A stretch of DNA of 64,000 nucleotides from Odiellus spinosus (GCA_963920705.1 OY987239.1:8062504-8126503); one strand, 5' to 3'; counted from the stretch's first letter, positions 31,657 through 42,867 are shown. Made by a program: numbers and translations. Notes: generated by a model not told the origin, from the sequence alone.

Positions 31657-31664
31657 TATAAAAG
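31657..31664 (+). promoter_or_regulatory. TATA box of the Thr/Pro-rich gene
   Basis: TATAAAAG lies 73 bp upstream of the ATG at 31737, suitably placed for a transcription start near 31690 and a 5' UTR of about 45 nt. Confidence 0.65.
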
Positions 31665-31736
31665 CTTCTCGCTGTCACGTCAACCATATCAATCTTTCAT
31701 CGCCGTGTAGAACTGTTTAGTTAGGAAAGTTTAACT

Positions 31737-32834
31737 ATGAAATTCGTCAGTTTTTTAACAGTTATCGCCATAGTGGAAGTAGTGAGGTGCGTCTCTGAGC
31801 AATTAGATTCCAGTTCATCGCGTTTGGACCCTCTATGGACTGACGTACAACTGACGGGGAAGCATGTCCGTATCGCCAAGAAACCTCTTCAAGTCGTAGT
31901 TAAGCCTTGTACCTCGGGATGTGACTGTCCAGCCAAGCCGTGTCTGCCTAGTTGTTGCTGCGAGGATTGCGTCACTCAGATCCCGATTCATAAGAAAATT
32001 ACAACGACGAAGATGCCCATTCCAGTTACACACAAACCTTGTCACAAAGGTTGTAATTGCGATGTAGATTGTACTTGTCACCATCGTACTAAACCTTGCC
32101 ATTCGAGCTGTTGTTGTGATGAATGTACACCTGTGACCACAACGACTCCCAAGCCAACCACGACGACGTTGAAGCCGACGACAACAACGACTCCCAAGCC
32201 AACCACGACGACGTTAAAGCCGACGACAACAACGACTCCCAAGCCAACCACGACGACGTTGAAGCCGACGACAACGACTCCCAAGCCAACCACGACGACG
32301 TTGAAGCCGACGACAACGACTCCCATGCCAACCACGACGACGTTGAAGCCGACGACAACGACTCCCATGCCAACCACGACGACGTTGAAGCCGACGACAA
32401 CGACTCCCAAGCCAACCACGACGACGTTGAAGCCGACGACAACGACTCCCAAGCCAACCACGACGACGTTGAAGCCGACGACAACGACTCCCAAGCCAAC
32501 CACGACGACGTTGAAGCCGACGACAACGACTCCCAAGCCAACCACGACGACGTTGAAGCCAGTTACAACAACGACTCCAAAGCCGATCACCTGGAAACCA
32601 ACTCATAAACCGCATCTCACGACAACCGAAGAGCCTCACACTCCTGTCAAATGCGTTGGTCTTAAAAAAGAGGTCTGTTGTCCGGCTGAGAATGGTCTGA
32701 TGCCAGTTTACATCGCGCATCACAAGTTCCCTTCACTGTTCTTTAAGTGTTCTTGGGGTTTGGCACACTTAATGAAGTGTCCCGCGAAGACCGTCTTCGA
32801 CTCTAATTTAAACGTTTGCGTCACGAAGATTTAA
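31737..32834 (+). CDS. Secreted Thr/Pro-rich protein with cysteine clusters and a C-terminal chitin-binding-like module
   Basis: Single-exon gene, 365 aa. Residues 1-20 are a signal peptide (MKFVSFLTVIAIVEVVRC...). Two cysteine-dense segments follow (CTSGCDCPAKPCLPSCCCEDC-type and a second ending HSSCCCDEC), then about ten copies of a 14-residue PKPTTTTLKPTTTT unit likely to be heavily O-glycosylated. The C-terminus (CVGLKKEVCCP... FFKCSWGLAHLMKCP... FDSNLNVC) has the spacing and aromatic residues of a peritrophin-type (CBM14) domain, though shortened. It is probably extracellular, in cuticle, peritrophic matrix or mucus. A TATA box precedes it. The Cys clusters are unusual for peritrophins. 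Confidence 0.85.
   Translation: MKFVSFLTVIAIVEVVRCVSEQLDSSSSRLDPLWTDVQLTGKHVRIAKKPLQVVVKPCTSGCDCPAKPCLPSCCCEDCVTQIPIHKKITTTKMPIPVTHKPCHKGCNCDVDCTCHHRTKPCHSSCCCDECTPVTTTTPKPTTTTLKPTTTTTPKPTTTTLKPTTTTTPKPTTTTLKPTTTTPKPTTTTLKPTTTTPMPTTTTLKPTTTTPMPTTTTLKPTTTTPKPTTTTLKPTTTTPKPTTTTLKPTTTTPKPTTTTLKPTTTTPKPTTTTLKPVTTTTPKPITWKPTHKPHLTTTEEPHTPVKCVGLKKEVCCPAENGLMPVYIAHHKFPSLFFKCSWGLAHLMKCPAKTVFDSNLNVCVTKI
32143..32575 (+). repeat. 42-45-bp coding minisatellite
   Basis: Encodes the PKPTTTTLKPTTTT repeats. The regular ACG/AAG/CCN codon pattern keeps four other frames open for 150-170 codons; these are shadows. Confidence 0.9.
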
Positions 32835-33495
32835 ACTTAAGAAATTTAACGTTATATTTTGTAAATTTGTAAACCTTTTGTAAATATTTGTGTAATACGT
32901 AGTTGTTGGTAGTAAACGAAAACTATTTGTTTTTATCTTGCCTCGCTTTCATTAAAATATTTTTTTCTCTGAAATCAAGCTTCGGTGGTCACATAATTTG
33001 AGTACTTCAAGGTAAAGGACTGCTAGGGGTGTTTTTCCACTAGCAACGGAGCGTAAGAGGGGAAACGAAGAACTGACTAGTACCGGTGGGTGGGACGGGA
33101 CAATAGCCACCCTACTTCCAAATTACAGAGGAGTACTACCATTCCCATTAAAAACCGACTTTTTCCCTGATCTTTGGACCAATTTCTGAATTCTCTGACT
33201 TTACCACGTCGTGTACGAACTCTGAGAATATGCAAGATATTTTTCCAAACGTTGGATGGATACTAATTGTTTGAGGTGATCGATGCAAAAATATCATTTG
33301 CCTCAATGACGTTTGGGTGATTAAAAACACTGATAATCCAAATTCATCGCTTTAGGAGGCAGTACTAAAAGGTTACGCGGCCGAAATTAAGTTACACATT
33401 TTTATATTTCTGTACGTTTACGGCTTTGGTCGATCATCGTTGGGTAAAAATGCACTTTTTAAGAAGTGCGAAGCAAAGCTACATTTTTGTATAAT
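32835..33495. other. 3' flank of the Thr/Pro-rich gene, nothing else recognised
   Basis: No exact AATAAA follows the stop. No other gene or element identified. Confidence 0.4.
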
Positions 33496-33755
33496 CAGAA
33501 GCCGATGAAACCCTCCTTTGCAGTCTACTACTCTAATGTTCCATATAGCGCTCCTCTTTGTATATGTAAAATTCCCAATTTTACGAGATCGGAGGGGTCC
33601 TACTTCATTCCCCCCTGTCCACGGAAAATTGGAAATTCTCTCTCTCCACAAACGACGACGTTTTTTTGACGAACTCCCGCTACGAAAATATCTACCGCTA
33701 GAAGGCGTACGAATCGCGCTTTTTGAAACTAACCCATACAGAGAGGGGTTGACAA
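33496..33755. mobile_element. MITE family A, copy 2, truncated
   Basis: Left TIR CAGAAGCCGATGAAACCC is present. The copy stops at GGGGTTGACAA and lacks the right TIR; dispersed repeat N follows directly. Confidence 0.85.
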
Positions 33756-34060
33756 TCGGCGGATTTTGTATTAAACTCGATCTATAGCTCCCACTTAGGG
33801 ATATGTTACGCCTAATCAGGACTAAGCCTTAGTAAGTAATATTACAAAGCACCATTCGCACTAAAGACTGAAGTTGTTATCTCAGATTGTAAAATGTTGG
33901 CGTCAGCTGTAAAGATATTTTATCATAAAATATAATTGGTGGTTTTTTGTGATTTTTGTAAAATATTTAATCATAATAAAATTAATGAAAATATAATCTA
34001 AAACTTTAACTATTGCGTTTAAAAATATTTAAGTGCAAGTTCTCTTAACAATTAGTTTGT
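33756..34060. repeat. Dispersed repeat N, copy 1
   Basis: Diverged match to 57790-58090: shares TTTTGTATTAAAC, ACGCCTAATCA, GTTATCTCAGATTGTAAA and ATTTTATCATAAAATATAAT. No ORF. Confidence 0.7.
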
Positions 34061-34098
34061 GTCCATTTAGGGGTTTGACTCGAATCAAATAATTATTT

Positions 34099-34215
34099 TT
34101 AAAGGGAGAATGCAACCTAAAAACAAGTGATTTTTTTTTATCGATTTCCTATCGTTTAAATAGGCCTAATCCACCGATAAAAAGTTTACAAAACAAATAT
34201 TAAACTAGAAATACA
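34099..34215. mobile_element. MITE family C, partial copy 1
   Basis: Starts TTAAAGGGAGAATGCAACC and is lost after about 115 bp where family M sequence begins. The TTAA start suggests a piggyBac-type target site. Confidence 0.65.
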
Positions 34216-34400
34216 TATCGCCCTTTACATCTTCTAATTTAATCGTATTTAAACGCGCGATATTAAGCAACGCGTTTTCTATAATGACCAAAAGCAATCG
34301 CTCTAAAAGGACGTTTTAATATTAGTCATTTTCATTATTTTAAAACATTTTCTTCGCTTATGAAACCGGCACGCGAAAATAAACTTAAACTTATGACAGA
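34216..34400 (-). repeat. Dispersed repeat M, inverted copy
   Basis: Reverse complement of the block at 43996-44160 (GGTTTC...GAGCG, AAAACGCGTTGCTTAA, AGCGATTGCTTTTGGTC). Confidence 0.65.
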
Positions 34401-34443
34401 TATAAAATTCATATTTTCGGCTTCGAGTGTCGTACAATTTGGA

Positions 34444-34783
34444 TTAAAGGGAGACTGCAACCTAATAAAAAGGGATTTTTATCGTTCAAATAGGCCTAAT
34501 CTGCCAATAAATAAAAAGTTAACAAAACAAATATTAAACTAGAAATAAATTTAAAACATCTTCGGAAAATAGGCTTAGCGGGATTCGTGGAGATCCTGAA
34601 TTGCCTCCGTATAAGGTCTAGCGACCAATGAGCAAAGGCCCGTCGTTCCCGCGAGATATCCACGAGACTTACAATCGCGTTCTATTGGTCGGTGGACCTT
34701 ATGAGCGAGGCAAATTTTTCACTAGTGGATTAGGCCTATTTAAACAAAAATGAATCCATAAAAAGGATGCATTCTCCCTTTAG
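34444..34783. mobile_element. MITE family C, copy 2
   Basis: Ends TTAAAGGGAGACTGCAACC and GGATGCATTCTCCCTTT are inverted. Inside are mirrored segments with GGCTTAGCGGGATTC and ACCTTAT/ATAAGGT. Non-coding. Confidence 0.75.
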
Positions 34784-34822
34784 ACCCCTTTTTAAAGTCA
34801 GCCGTTAGGGATTAGTCGATAT

Positions 34823-35161
34823 CAGAAGCCGATGAAACCCTCCTTTGAAGTCTATTACTCCCGGGTCTTGTCTACCCATCTCTGTATGGGTTAGTTTCAA
34901 AAAGCGCGATTCGTACGCCTCCTAACGGTAGATATTTTCGAAGCGGGAGTTCGTCGAGCGAATATCTCTAGCAGCCTTGGAGTTCGTCAAAAAAAATGTC
35001 GTCGTATGTGGAGAGAGAGAATTTCCAATTTTCCGTAGACAGGGGGGTATGAAGTAGGACCCCTCCGATCTCCTAAAATTGTAAATTTTACCCATACAGA
35101 GAGGAGCGCTATATGGAACATTAGAGTAGTAGACTTCAAAGGAGGGTTTCATCGGCTTCTG
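34823..35161. mobile_element. MITE family A, copy 3
   Basis: 339 bp, orientation opposite to copies 5-8, perfect 7-bp duplication TCGATAT at 34816-34822 and 35162-35168. Confidence 0.93.
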
Positions 35162-35204
35162 TCGATATGGAAAATAAGAATATTATATCTCTCGTAAGTT
35201 TGGA

Positions 35205-35460
35205 TTAAGTTTATTTTTGCGTGCCGGTTTCATGAGCGCTGAGGAAATGTATTAGAAAATGAACTACTTAAATTAAAACACGTCCTTTTACAGCGATTGC
35301 TTTTCGACATAGGACAAGCGGGAAGTTTAAATACGCTGAAGTTAGAAAGAATAAAGGTGGAAATGAGTGTACTCAAACAAATGGACGCTGGACGTTTTAA
35401 ATAAATCGAAATAAATTGGCCAGTTGGGCTACGAGACAGGGCGTCTTTTAAACCATCCAA
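35205..35460 (+). repeat. Dispersed repeat M
   Basis: Contains GCGTGCCGGTTTCATGAGCG and the following AT-rich block. Related copies at 41960, 43036, 43996, 55475 and 56575. Confidence 0.6.
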
Positions 35461-35689
35461 CTTCAAGATGTAAATCGGAATTGTTAATTTCACAAATCTT
35501 TATAATTTCACAGCGACGGTTTCCTATTGAAATACCGCTAATCATTAAAATTAGTCGATTTTCTGGTTTTGAAACTGTTCCTGGGAGTTTCGCTACGCAA
35601 GTTGCACGTGCCTTCCCATCACTGGATAGTGGCAAATTTCTAATCGCTCTTTTGATGGTACACGTGTACAGAAATACGAGACATATACT

Positions 35690-35882
35690 TATGTCAATCC
35701 ACTTACGAGCAAATATTAAACTAAAAATAAATTTTAAACTTACCCGGAAAATAGGCTTAGCGGGATTCATGGAGATCCTGATTTCCTCGCGTAAAAATCG
35801 AACGCGATTGCAAGTTTCGTGGAGATCTCGCGTGAACGACGGGCCTTCGCTCATTGGTTGCTAGACCTTACACGTAGGCAAT
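35690..35882. mobile_element. MITE family C fragment
   Basis: Matches the interior of copies 2 and 4 (ATAGGCTTAGCGGGATTC, ACGACGGGCC, GGTTGCTAGACCTTAC) but has neither TTAA end; MITE A copy 4 begins at its right edge. Confidence 0.65.
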
Positions 35883-36205
35883 TCAGAAGCCGATGAAACC
35901 CTCCTTTGAAGTCTACTACACCATGGACTCTAAATCTATAAGGACCAGAAAGCGCCCGCCTTCCAGCGTACAAATATTTTTTCCCGCGCCTCGAGCCGAC
36001 TCTAGCGGGCTAGAGGCGCATTTTAGGAGTAGTTGAAGGCCATTAGACCACGTGACTTGGAAAATTCTAAAATGGCGACTGACTGAGGGACTGAGATTAG
36101 TCAATGTCGGTTTTCGCTAATCATTAATTTTTATCTTAGCCTTGGTGTTAAAATTGGTCTTCATTTGGTGTATAATTATTGGTTTATACAGCGTAGTTTT
36201 TTAAA

Positions 36206-39129
36206 ATGCCGAAAACTAAACAGTGTATGTATTCTTTGTGCCAAAATAATACATATTCTAATAAGCCTCGGACTGTGTACTCTGAGTCTAAGTTAATACC
36301 TTTCCCACGTCCTCGAAGAGAGCCCCAAAAGTGTCATCAATGGATTTCGGCTTGCGGGAGGTATGACAATCATTTAAACATCGAAAAACTTGCCAAAAAG
36401 TCTTTCTACATATGTGAAGAACATTTTATGGGAGGTAAAGGACCAACTCCTGAAAATCCAAACCCAATACCGTTTGAAGAAACCCCAGAAACCTTGAATC
36501 TTATGGTAAGAGTATGCTTAAATTTTAATTGTAATGTAATGTAATGTGTGTGACATAAATTTAATTTCTGGGATACTTCCACTTTTATAAAAGAACCAGT
36601 CAGGGTCTTTGTCGCAATCATTTGTTGTCGAGAATATTGAATCGGAGCCAATTCTACACAATTTCTCAGATGCTTCGATAGTGGTAGATGATGAGGAATC
36701 GCATCAAGTGGTTAGCGTATCTGAAGGGCCTGGCCTATCTGAAGTTGAAATACTCCCCAATGTGAGTTCTGCAATCTCTAAAGCCTACAATTTCGTACAA
36801 TGAATTAATTCAACATTTTATTTTTAGACTGGCTTTAGTAAACAAGTGAACTTTCAGACACTGGCCGGAAAACCTATTCCGAATAATTGGACTCTTATTG
36901 TTATGGAAGAAGGGATAGTGCTAACAAAATTAAATATCGAGAAAGGGTTGATAACCAATTCCTTCTATTTAAAAGATCACGAGTTGAGAGGTGTATTAAA
37001 GATTAATGGAAAATTAATTAATCCAGAGCACCCTTTAGTTAAGTTGCTCCCTGATGTCATAAACGAAGATGTACTTTTTGAATTTCTGGATGCTGTCGAC
37101 CAATTTCCCCTGTGCACTGGAATTTACCGAGCCGAACTATTAAATCATTTTCAAACTAAGGAAAAAAGTGAAGGGTATATAAATTTATGCGATGATGCGC
37201 TTCATTCTTCAGCCTGTGAAATAATTCAAAGCCGCCTGAAAAACCAAAAAAGTAATTTAGAAACTAAAGACTTATGTGATTTTTGTACAAAGTATCGAAA
37301 AGTTCTAATGAATAGCCTTATGCGCCAAAAAAAAAACGTTCCTTCAAGACGCGGGGAAAAAAGGCTAATGTATTTACAACGGGAAGAGCTGGTAAAGAAA
37401 ATTAAAATTCAAACTCAAAGTGCGATAGATCTTCGAAAAAAAGTGAAACACGTCAAGAGTAAGATTAAGAAGGACTTTAAGGAATCTGGCCAGTATTTTT
37501 GCGACAAAGATAGTCTATTTATATGCGAACAGCTAGAAAAGCAAAAGAAAATTTTGCCTAAAAATTCATTTAAGAGGCTTTTTGTGGAACAACAGTTATC
37601 TATCCTAAAAACCAAGAGCAAAACCCAACGACGGTGGCATCCAAAAATTATTAAGTGGGCATTACATATGTACAAAAAATCATCGTCGACCTATAATGCT
37701 ATGGTTTCCAGTGGAATGTTTGAGCTTCCTTCAAAGAGAACTTTATACAACCATAGCTCTCATGTTGGTCTTAAAGCAGGATTCTCGAAAGATAGTTTCA
37801 TTCAAGCTACCGAAATGCTCAACTCCAGTTGTTCCGAAGAACATCAGAGGTATGTGTCGGTGATCTTAGATGAAATGAAGATTAAGGAGGACATCATTTA
37901 CCGAGCGAACACGGGGGAATTGGTGGGCTTCAGTAATTTGGACAAAACTGGAAATGAAATATTAAAATTAAGAAACGAGACAACAGAACTACCAGAAGTA
38001 GCAACCCACATTCTTCAAATAATGATTAGGAGTATCACAGGAAATTTCAAGTTTCCTCTTGCTTATTTTCCGTGCAAGGATCTGAACTCTGACGGTCTAC
38101 ATAGGATTGTTTCAGAAGCAATATCAAAGTTAGAATTTCACGGAATTAAAGTACTTAGTATTATAGCCGACGGAGCTAGCACGAACAGAAAGATGTATCG
38201 CAATTTTGTTTCAAATGGTTATTGCTGGAAAAATATATACGCTTGTGATGAAGAAAGGTACATTTTTTTCATATGTGATCCTCCACATGCATTGAAAACA
38301 GCAAGAAATTGTCATAGTAACAGCAACTTTCATAGTAAAACCAAAAACCTCATTAAAAATGGTCAACCAATTCTTTGGACTCACATAGTAAATTTATACG
38401 ATTTAGACTTTACCCGAACAGTTAAACTGGTTCCGAAACTCACCAGGGATCATGTCTTTTTGGATTCTCACTCACGAATGAGAGTTAGGCTTGCGGCCCA
38501 AGTTTTTAGCGATACAGTTGCTAACGCTCTTGAATTAGAGTTTGGTGAACAATGCCGAGAAACGATAAAATTCATTCGCATAATGAATAAATTTTTTGAT
38601 TGTATGAATGTTAGAAATTTTAAAGAGGGGCTTTTCCAGCGAAACTCAAATCTGGTCCCATATAAGAGTGAAGATGATGAAAGGTTAAAGGTAAATAAGA
38701 TTTGTTAGTTTTGGTTAATATTGTGTGTATAGTTTAAGTATTTATTTTGTTTTTCAGTGGCTCGAAGGACCGTTTATTCAATATTTTCTGGATTGGCAAA
38801 AAGAAGTAGACAGTTTACCAAAATCTGTAACCACAGCTGAAAGGATTAAAATGACTTTAAGTAGAGAGACAATTGAGGGCTTATTGATGACGGCAAAGTC
38901 GGTTCCAGCAATTATAAAATTTCTAATTAAAAAAAAAGCCAAATTTGTTTTAACTAGTCACTTAAATCAAGATTGTCTAGAACAAGAATTCGGCAAGCAG
39001 CGGGGTTCTTGCGGAGGGAATACTAATCCTGATGTATTGCATTTTGCGCAAAATGTTGACCGGTTTAAAGACTTAGCCGATGTTATAAAACCTCCCAAAG
39101 AAGGAAATACGGAAGTTGAAAATGCGTAA
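36206..39129 (+). CDS. P2 transposase (THAP/DDE), four exons
   Basis: Exons 36206-36505, 36600-36761, 36828-38690 and 38758-39129 join in phase (donors GTAAGA, GTGAGT, GTAAAT; acceptors ...CCAG, TTTTTAG, TTTTTCAG) to give 898 aa. Residues 1-100 are a THAP domain: CMYSLC, HQWISACG, FYICEEHF and PNPIP. A basic coiled-coil-like region follows, then an RNase H-like catalytic core: VILDEMKIKED, SIIADGASTN, FFICDPPHALK and finally LEQEFGKQRGSCGG. These match the acidic-residue blocks of P-element/THAP9 transposases, which cut and rejoin the element ends in the nucleus. Four exons also matches the Drosophila P gene. The product ends about 40 residues after the last acidic block, without the hydrophobic C-terminal region seen in P1. 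Confidence 0.9.
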
Positions 39130-39415
39130 CATTTATATTTTAAATTCATTTACGAAGTTAACTATGGAAGTTTGAAGCCATTTATTTAACTTGGCAAACT
39201 ATCCCCGTTGGTAAAATGTTGGATTATTAAACAATTTAAATGTTGCAGAAAAATTAGTGTTTCTTATTTTTGTTTATTGGAAAATTATCACAATTTTAGG
39301 TTGAAATTTAAACATAAAAATAAAATACAACCTTATCACAATTATAAGATGCCAATAAAATTGAAACCATATCACAATTTTGCCAAGGAATCATTTTTGA
39401 GAAACATTTGTCGTG

Positions 39416-39734
39416 TAAAGGGAGACAACAGCCGAAACCAATTGATTCCTATGTTCGAATATATCTTATCCGCTGAAAAAATAATTTTAAAATATTAAAC
39501 TAGGAATAAATTTAAAACTTACACTGAAAGTATGTTTAACTAGCATCCCTGAAAAGTTAACTAAGAGATATCAAACTCTCTGTAGATGATTGTTAATCAA
39601 ATATTCAGTGAAAATTAAAAAGTTATTCCTAGCTTAATATTGGTTTGTTAATTTTTTTATTAGTGGATTACGTATATTTAAACAATAAGGAATCCATAAA
39701 AAATCTCGTGTTTCAGGTTGCATTCTTCCTTTAA
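39416..39734. mobile_element. MITE family C, copy 3, between the P2 genes
   Basis: Inverted ends TAAAGGGAGACAACAGCC and GGTTGCATTCTTCCTTTAA. It lies in the 630-bp gap between the convergent P2 stop codons and does not interrupt either gene. Confidence 0.7.
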
Positions 39735-39759
39735 ACCAAAACTATAATTTTTGAGGAAC

Positions 39760-41543
39760 TTAAACCAAAAATATATCACCACTGCTATCGTGCATTATAC
39801 CTTTTACTTTAAGAGGTAATGAAAAATCTTTGACTAGTGTGTTTTCATTAGAAGTAGATTTTTTATCAGAGAGTTTCCTTCCCTTGATTTCTTTTAAACC
39901 TTTACGTAGGCTTGTCTGGGCTTTCTCATTTGCCTTCTTTTTTCCAAAATACTTGGCGCGCAAAAAGAGCTGCAAACCCTTTCCCCTTAGCCTTAAATAA
40001 ATTTCGATTAATGTTTTTAAAATTGACCCTATCTTGTCATTTGGCACTTGAGAGTGTTCGAACAGAGAATTCCACTGGTAAATTATCTTCTGATTTTTCA
40101 TAACTTCATCCCTAGCATTACTCATTCTATTTAAATTTTCTTTAAGTAGGGCTGTACCATTGTAAAAAACATCTACAATTTGGTCCACCATTTGGAAAAA
40201 AATAAAAGTTTCCTTTCGTACGTAGAGTAGGCCACCCCTGTTGTTAGCCGTTACCCAATTTACAATATTCAGGTCTGGCAGTTCTTGGTTCAAATACTTT
40301 TTAATGTCTTCCTCAGAGCCTTTGATTGCAAGAATATTAAGGATATCATATTTTTTGGAGAGGCTTCTGGACGTTGAATACACAGTGTATCCAGACACGT
40401 AATAAAGAATCTGAATCTGACGAACTGTTGGCTTTAGGGTATCAGTATTAGAGCATGGTACACCAATATTTTTACTTGACTTCGCCCCAATTTCCACTGC
40501 ATTTTTCTCAACATATAATTCTAATTCATTAAGAATATGACGAAGAAGTTCTGCCGCGCAATATTTTTTTTCATATTGACTAATGGTGAGGAATATCTGA
40601 AATTGAGAGAATATATTAATTTAGGGTTTAGAAGAAACAAAAATTGAATTTAAAAATAATTACAGGAGGAGCGAATGAAGATAAATAAATGACTGTTTCT
40701 TCTATTATATCCTCGTTAGATTGAAGCAATTGGGCCTCCTTCCAGAAACCTTTACTTGGTTTTAGAGTTACGCAACTCAGAGCTTCGTAACCGTTTCTCC
40801 AGGGTTGAATATTGTTGTTTGGCAATTCTTGTAATAAGACATTTAATTCCGAATATTTTGAGCTGTCCCCTAAATTTGACAACTCTTTAACACTTTTAAT
40901 AAGAATATCAGAAAACTCTAGTTCAGTAATTTCTGTAAAAGAGAAACAAACAGATTCAATTATTTAATAATTTTAATTGACACTTACGACCTGTTAATAT
41001 AATTCATACTTGATTGAGGTGCTTCGTTTTTCTTTGGTTTCTTTTTTAATGGTAATTTTGTTTCTATTGTGGATTTACTTACAAGTAAATAGGGCTGACT
41101 AATTGACAATTTTGTTGGTTCAATTTCTTCTATTAAAGATTGATTAACGACCACATGTAAATCCACATACGGCTCTAGTATTAAAACTTCTTCCGCTTCT
41201 TTGAATATCTCGCTGCAATAAATATGATACAATATTAAAGATATGCACGATATTTAACCATTTGATTAAGCACAGCCACAGATTGTGGCATCATGCATAG
41301 TCTTGCCATAAAACTCTGATAAAACTAATCATTAACCAGGCCAAGGCTTAATTTGTTATCATCATTTTATCAATCAAGACTGCGTTATTCATTAAAAAAA
41401 CGATCTTCAAATATTTCTTATAAAATTTTAAAACGATAAAAGTGTAAAACTAACCTTTTAGCGTACAAATGTTCATGGTGAGAGTCTTTTTTCTTTCTTC
41501 GGACGTTATCGTCCACCCTAAGCGATCCAAAGACGCGCGCCAT
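39760..41543 (-). CDS. P2 second gene, 465 aa, similar to the C-terminal region of P-type transposases
   Basis: Four exons on the - strand join in phase: 41543-41455, 41212-41010, 40932-40664 and 40596-39760 (donors GTTAGT, GTATGA, GTAATT; acceptors TTTATTGCAG, CTCTTTTACAG, CTCAATTTCAG). The start is the ATG in a basic N-terminus (MARVFGSLRVDDNVRRKKKD). The last exon has ILYYVSGYTVYSTSRSLSKK and ANNRGGLLYV followed by a hydrophobic-aromatic helix, matching in order the GYLVKIA and DRGGLKYPS blocks at the end of the P1 transposase. The first two exons have no recognised domain. It may be the missing C-terminal part of the P2 transposase supplied in trans, or a regulator. The reading is mine; no name is assigned. 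Confidence 0.75.
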
Positions 41544-41959
41544 TTTACTTTTCTCGAAATGACCTTCGAATACTCCCACAACCGTATCGGTATTCGGGGG
41601 CTAAAAACGGGGCCGCTTTCTGGTCCTTATAGATTTAGAGTCCATGACTACACTAATGTTCCATATAGAGCGCCTCTCTTTTTGGGTAAAATTCCCAATT
41701 TTAAGAGATCGGAGGGGTCCTACTTCATGCCCCCCTGTCTACGGAATATTGGAAATTCTCTCTCTCCACAAACGACGACGTTTTTTTTTGACGAACTCCA
41801 AGGCTGCTAGAGATATTCGCTGGACGAACTCCCGCTCCGAAAAATCTACCGTTAGGAGGCGTACGAATCGCGCTTTTTGAAACTAACCCATACAGAGAGG
41901 GGTTGACAAGACCCGGGAGTAACAGACTTCAAAGGAAGGTTTCATTGGCTTCTGGTTAC

Positions 41960-42237
41960 ATCGATATTTCACGCGCGAGTTTTGTTAGCGCCTAGAATGT
42001 TTCAAAATAATGAAACTGGGTTCATTTAATATTAAAATGTTGTTGCCGCGCGTACCTGACCTTTTCTACCGGTAGCTTTTCAACGTTAGAACAAACGCGA
42101 AATTGATTGGTTAACTTCGTCGTGACGAAACGCCAAGATGAAAGTAGCCAATCAAATCGCCACTGGACCTTTTGGCCAGTCAGCCCAAAACTACTCTACC
42201 ATAAAAACGATAAAAAGGACTGTTTCATCGGCTTCTG
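41960..42237 (+). repeat. Dispersed repeat M with a MITE A end fragment
   Basis: Shares CGCGCGTACCTGACCTTTTC, GACGAAACGCC and AGATGAAAGT with 43036-43265. It ends at an isolated family A terminus, TTTCATCGGCTTCTG (42223-42237). Confidence 0.65.
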
Positions 42238-42449
42238 ACGCGACTAATAATCACTTTAAAAATAATGGGAATTTCGCAGTAGGAATGAACGCGTAACGAT
42301 GGGTTTTTCAAGACGAAATTTTGACTTCGGAAAAAACCCAATAATTTTACGTTCAGCTATCCAGAGATAAGAAATCATTTTCCCATCTTCTTAATCGACA
42401 ATCTTTATCGAGATTGAAATGCCGCTAATCATTAAAAACTTCGTTAAAG

Positions 42450-42867
42450 CAGAGGTATATAATAACCCCCTTCGGGGGGAAGTATGAAAGGTAGGCAAAA
42501 TCGACGAACAACAAGTGCCCGGCGTAAATCGCGGCGGATCGACACACCGCTTTACTCCCAAAAAATAGTTACACCATTTTGAACCTCACTAAATTTTCCC
42601 TACGCACACTTCCGGAACTGGCGAGCTGAAGTCAACCTTCGACTCCATTTTAACAGACAGCCTGACTCCTGAGACAGGAAGTTCTAAACACAAATCGAGC
42701 CGTCTTGTTTATACAAAGACCATTTACTAGAGTAGCGACATTGAGACGTCCAGCGCGAGCTAGTGGCCTAGATAGTCAGCAGCGGGCTCTTGTTGTTCGT
42801 GATTTTTAGCATTGGTAGTATAGGGGCTTTCATACTTCCCCCCGAAGGGGGTTATTATATACCTCTG
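42450..42867. mobile_element. MITE family D, copy 1
   Basis: 418 bp. TIRs of about 40 bp start CAGAGGTATATAATAACC and contain CCCCTTCGGGGGGAAG, itself a near hairpin. Flanks are GTTAAAG and GTTAAAT (6 of 7). Nearly identical to 57296-57713. Confidence 0.92.

Larger units (their letters stand above)
35922..41646. mobile_element. P-element-like transposon P2 with two convergent genes
   Basis: 5,725 bp. TIRs are 33 bp and perfect (35922-35954 and 41614-41646; start CATGGACTCTAAATC). The 7-bp duplication ACTACAC is at 35915-35921 and 41647-41653. The + strand gene (36206-39129) encodes a THAP/DDE transposase; the - strand gene (39760-41543) encodes a second protein, and the genes face each other. 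The - gene ATG is 71 bp inside the right TIR. AGCGTACAAAT occurs near both ends (35964 and 41460) in direct orientation and could be a transposase site. A MITE C copy lies between the genes. Both genes lack visible stops or frameshifts, so P2 may be autonomous. Confidence 0.92.
35884..41954. mobile_element. MITE family A, copy 4, split by P2
   Basis: Left end CAGAAGCCGATGAAACCC at 35884-35921 and the remainder at 41647-41954 belong to one family A copy. P2 sits between them with its ACTACAC duplication. No outer target duplication was seen (GGCAATT against GTTACAT). Confidence 0.88.

Noticed and set aside
32078-32723. Long ORFs of 150-170 codons on both strands inside the Thr/Pro-rich gene
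   Set aside because: They exist only because the 42-45-bp repeat has no stops in these frames; their sequences are pure repeat shadows, while the 365-aa frame has a signal peptide and cysteine module.
35424-35864. Overlapping 146- and 141-codon ORFs on opposite strands
   Set aside because: They cross repeat M and MITE C fragment boundaries, have no domain, and are not open in sibling copies.
42450-42867. Assignment of MITE D to hAT because its ends start CAGAGGT
   Set aside because: hAT makes 8-bp duplications; the perfect flank of the second copy is 7 bp and does not extend to 8.
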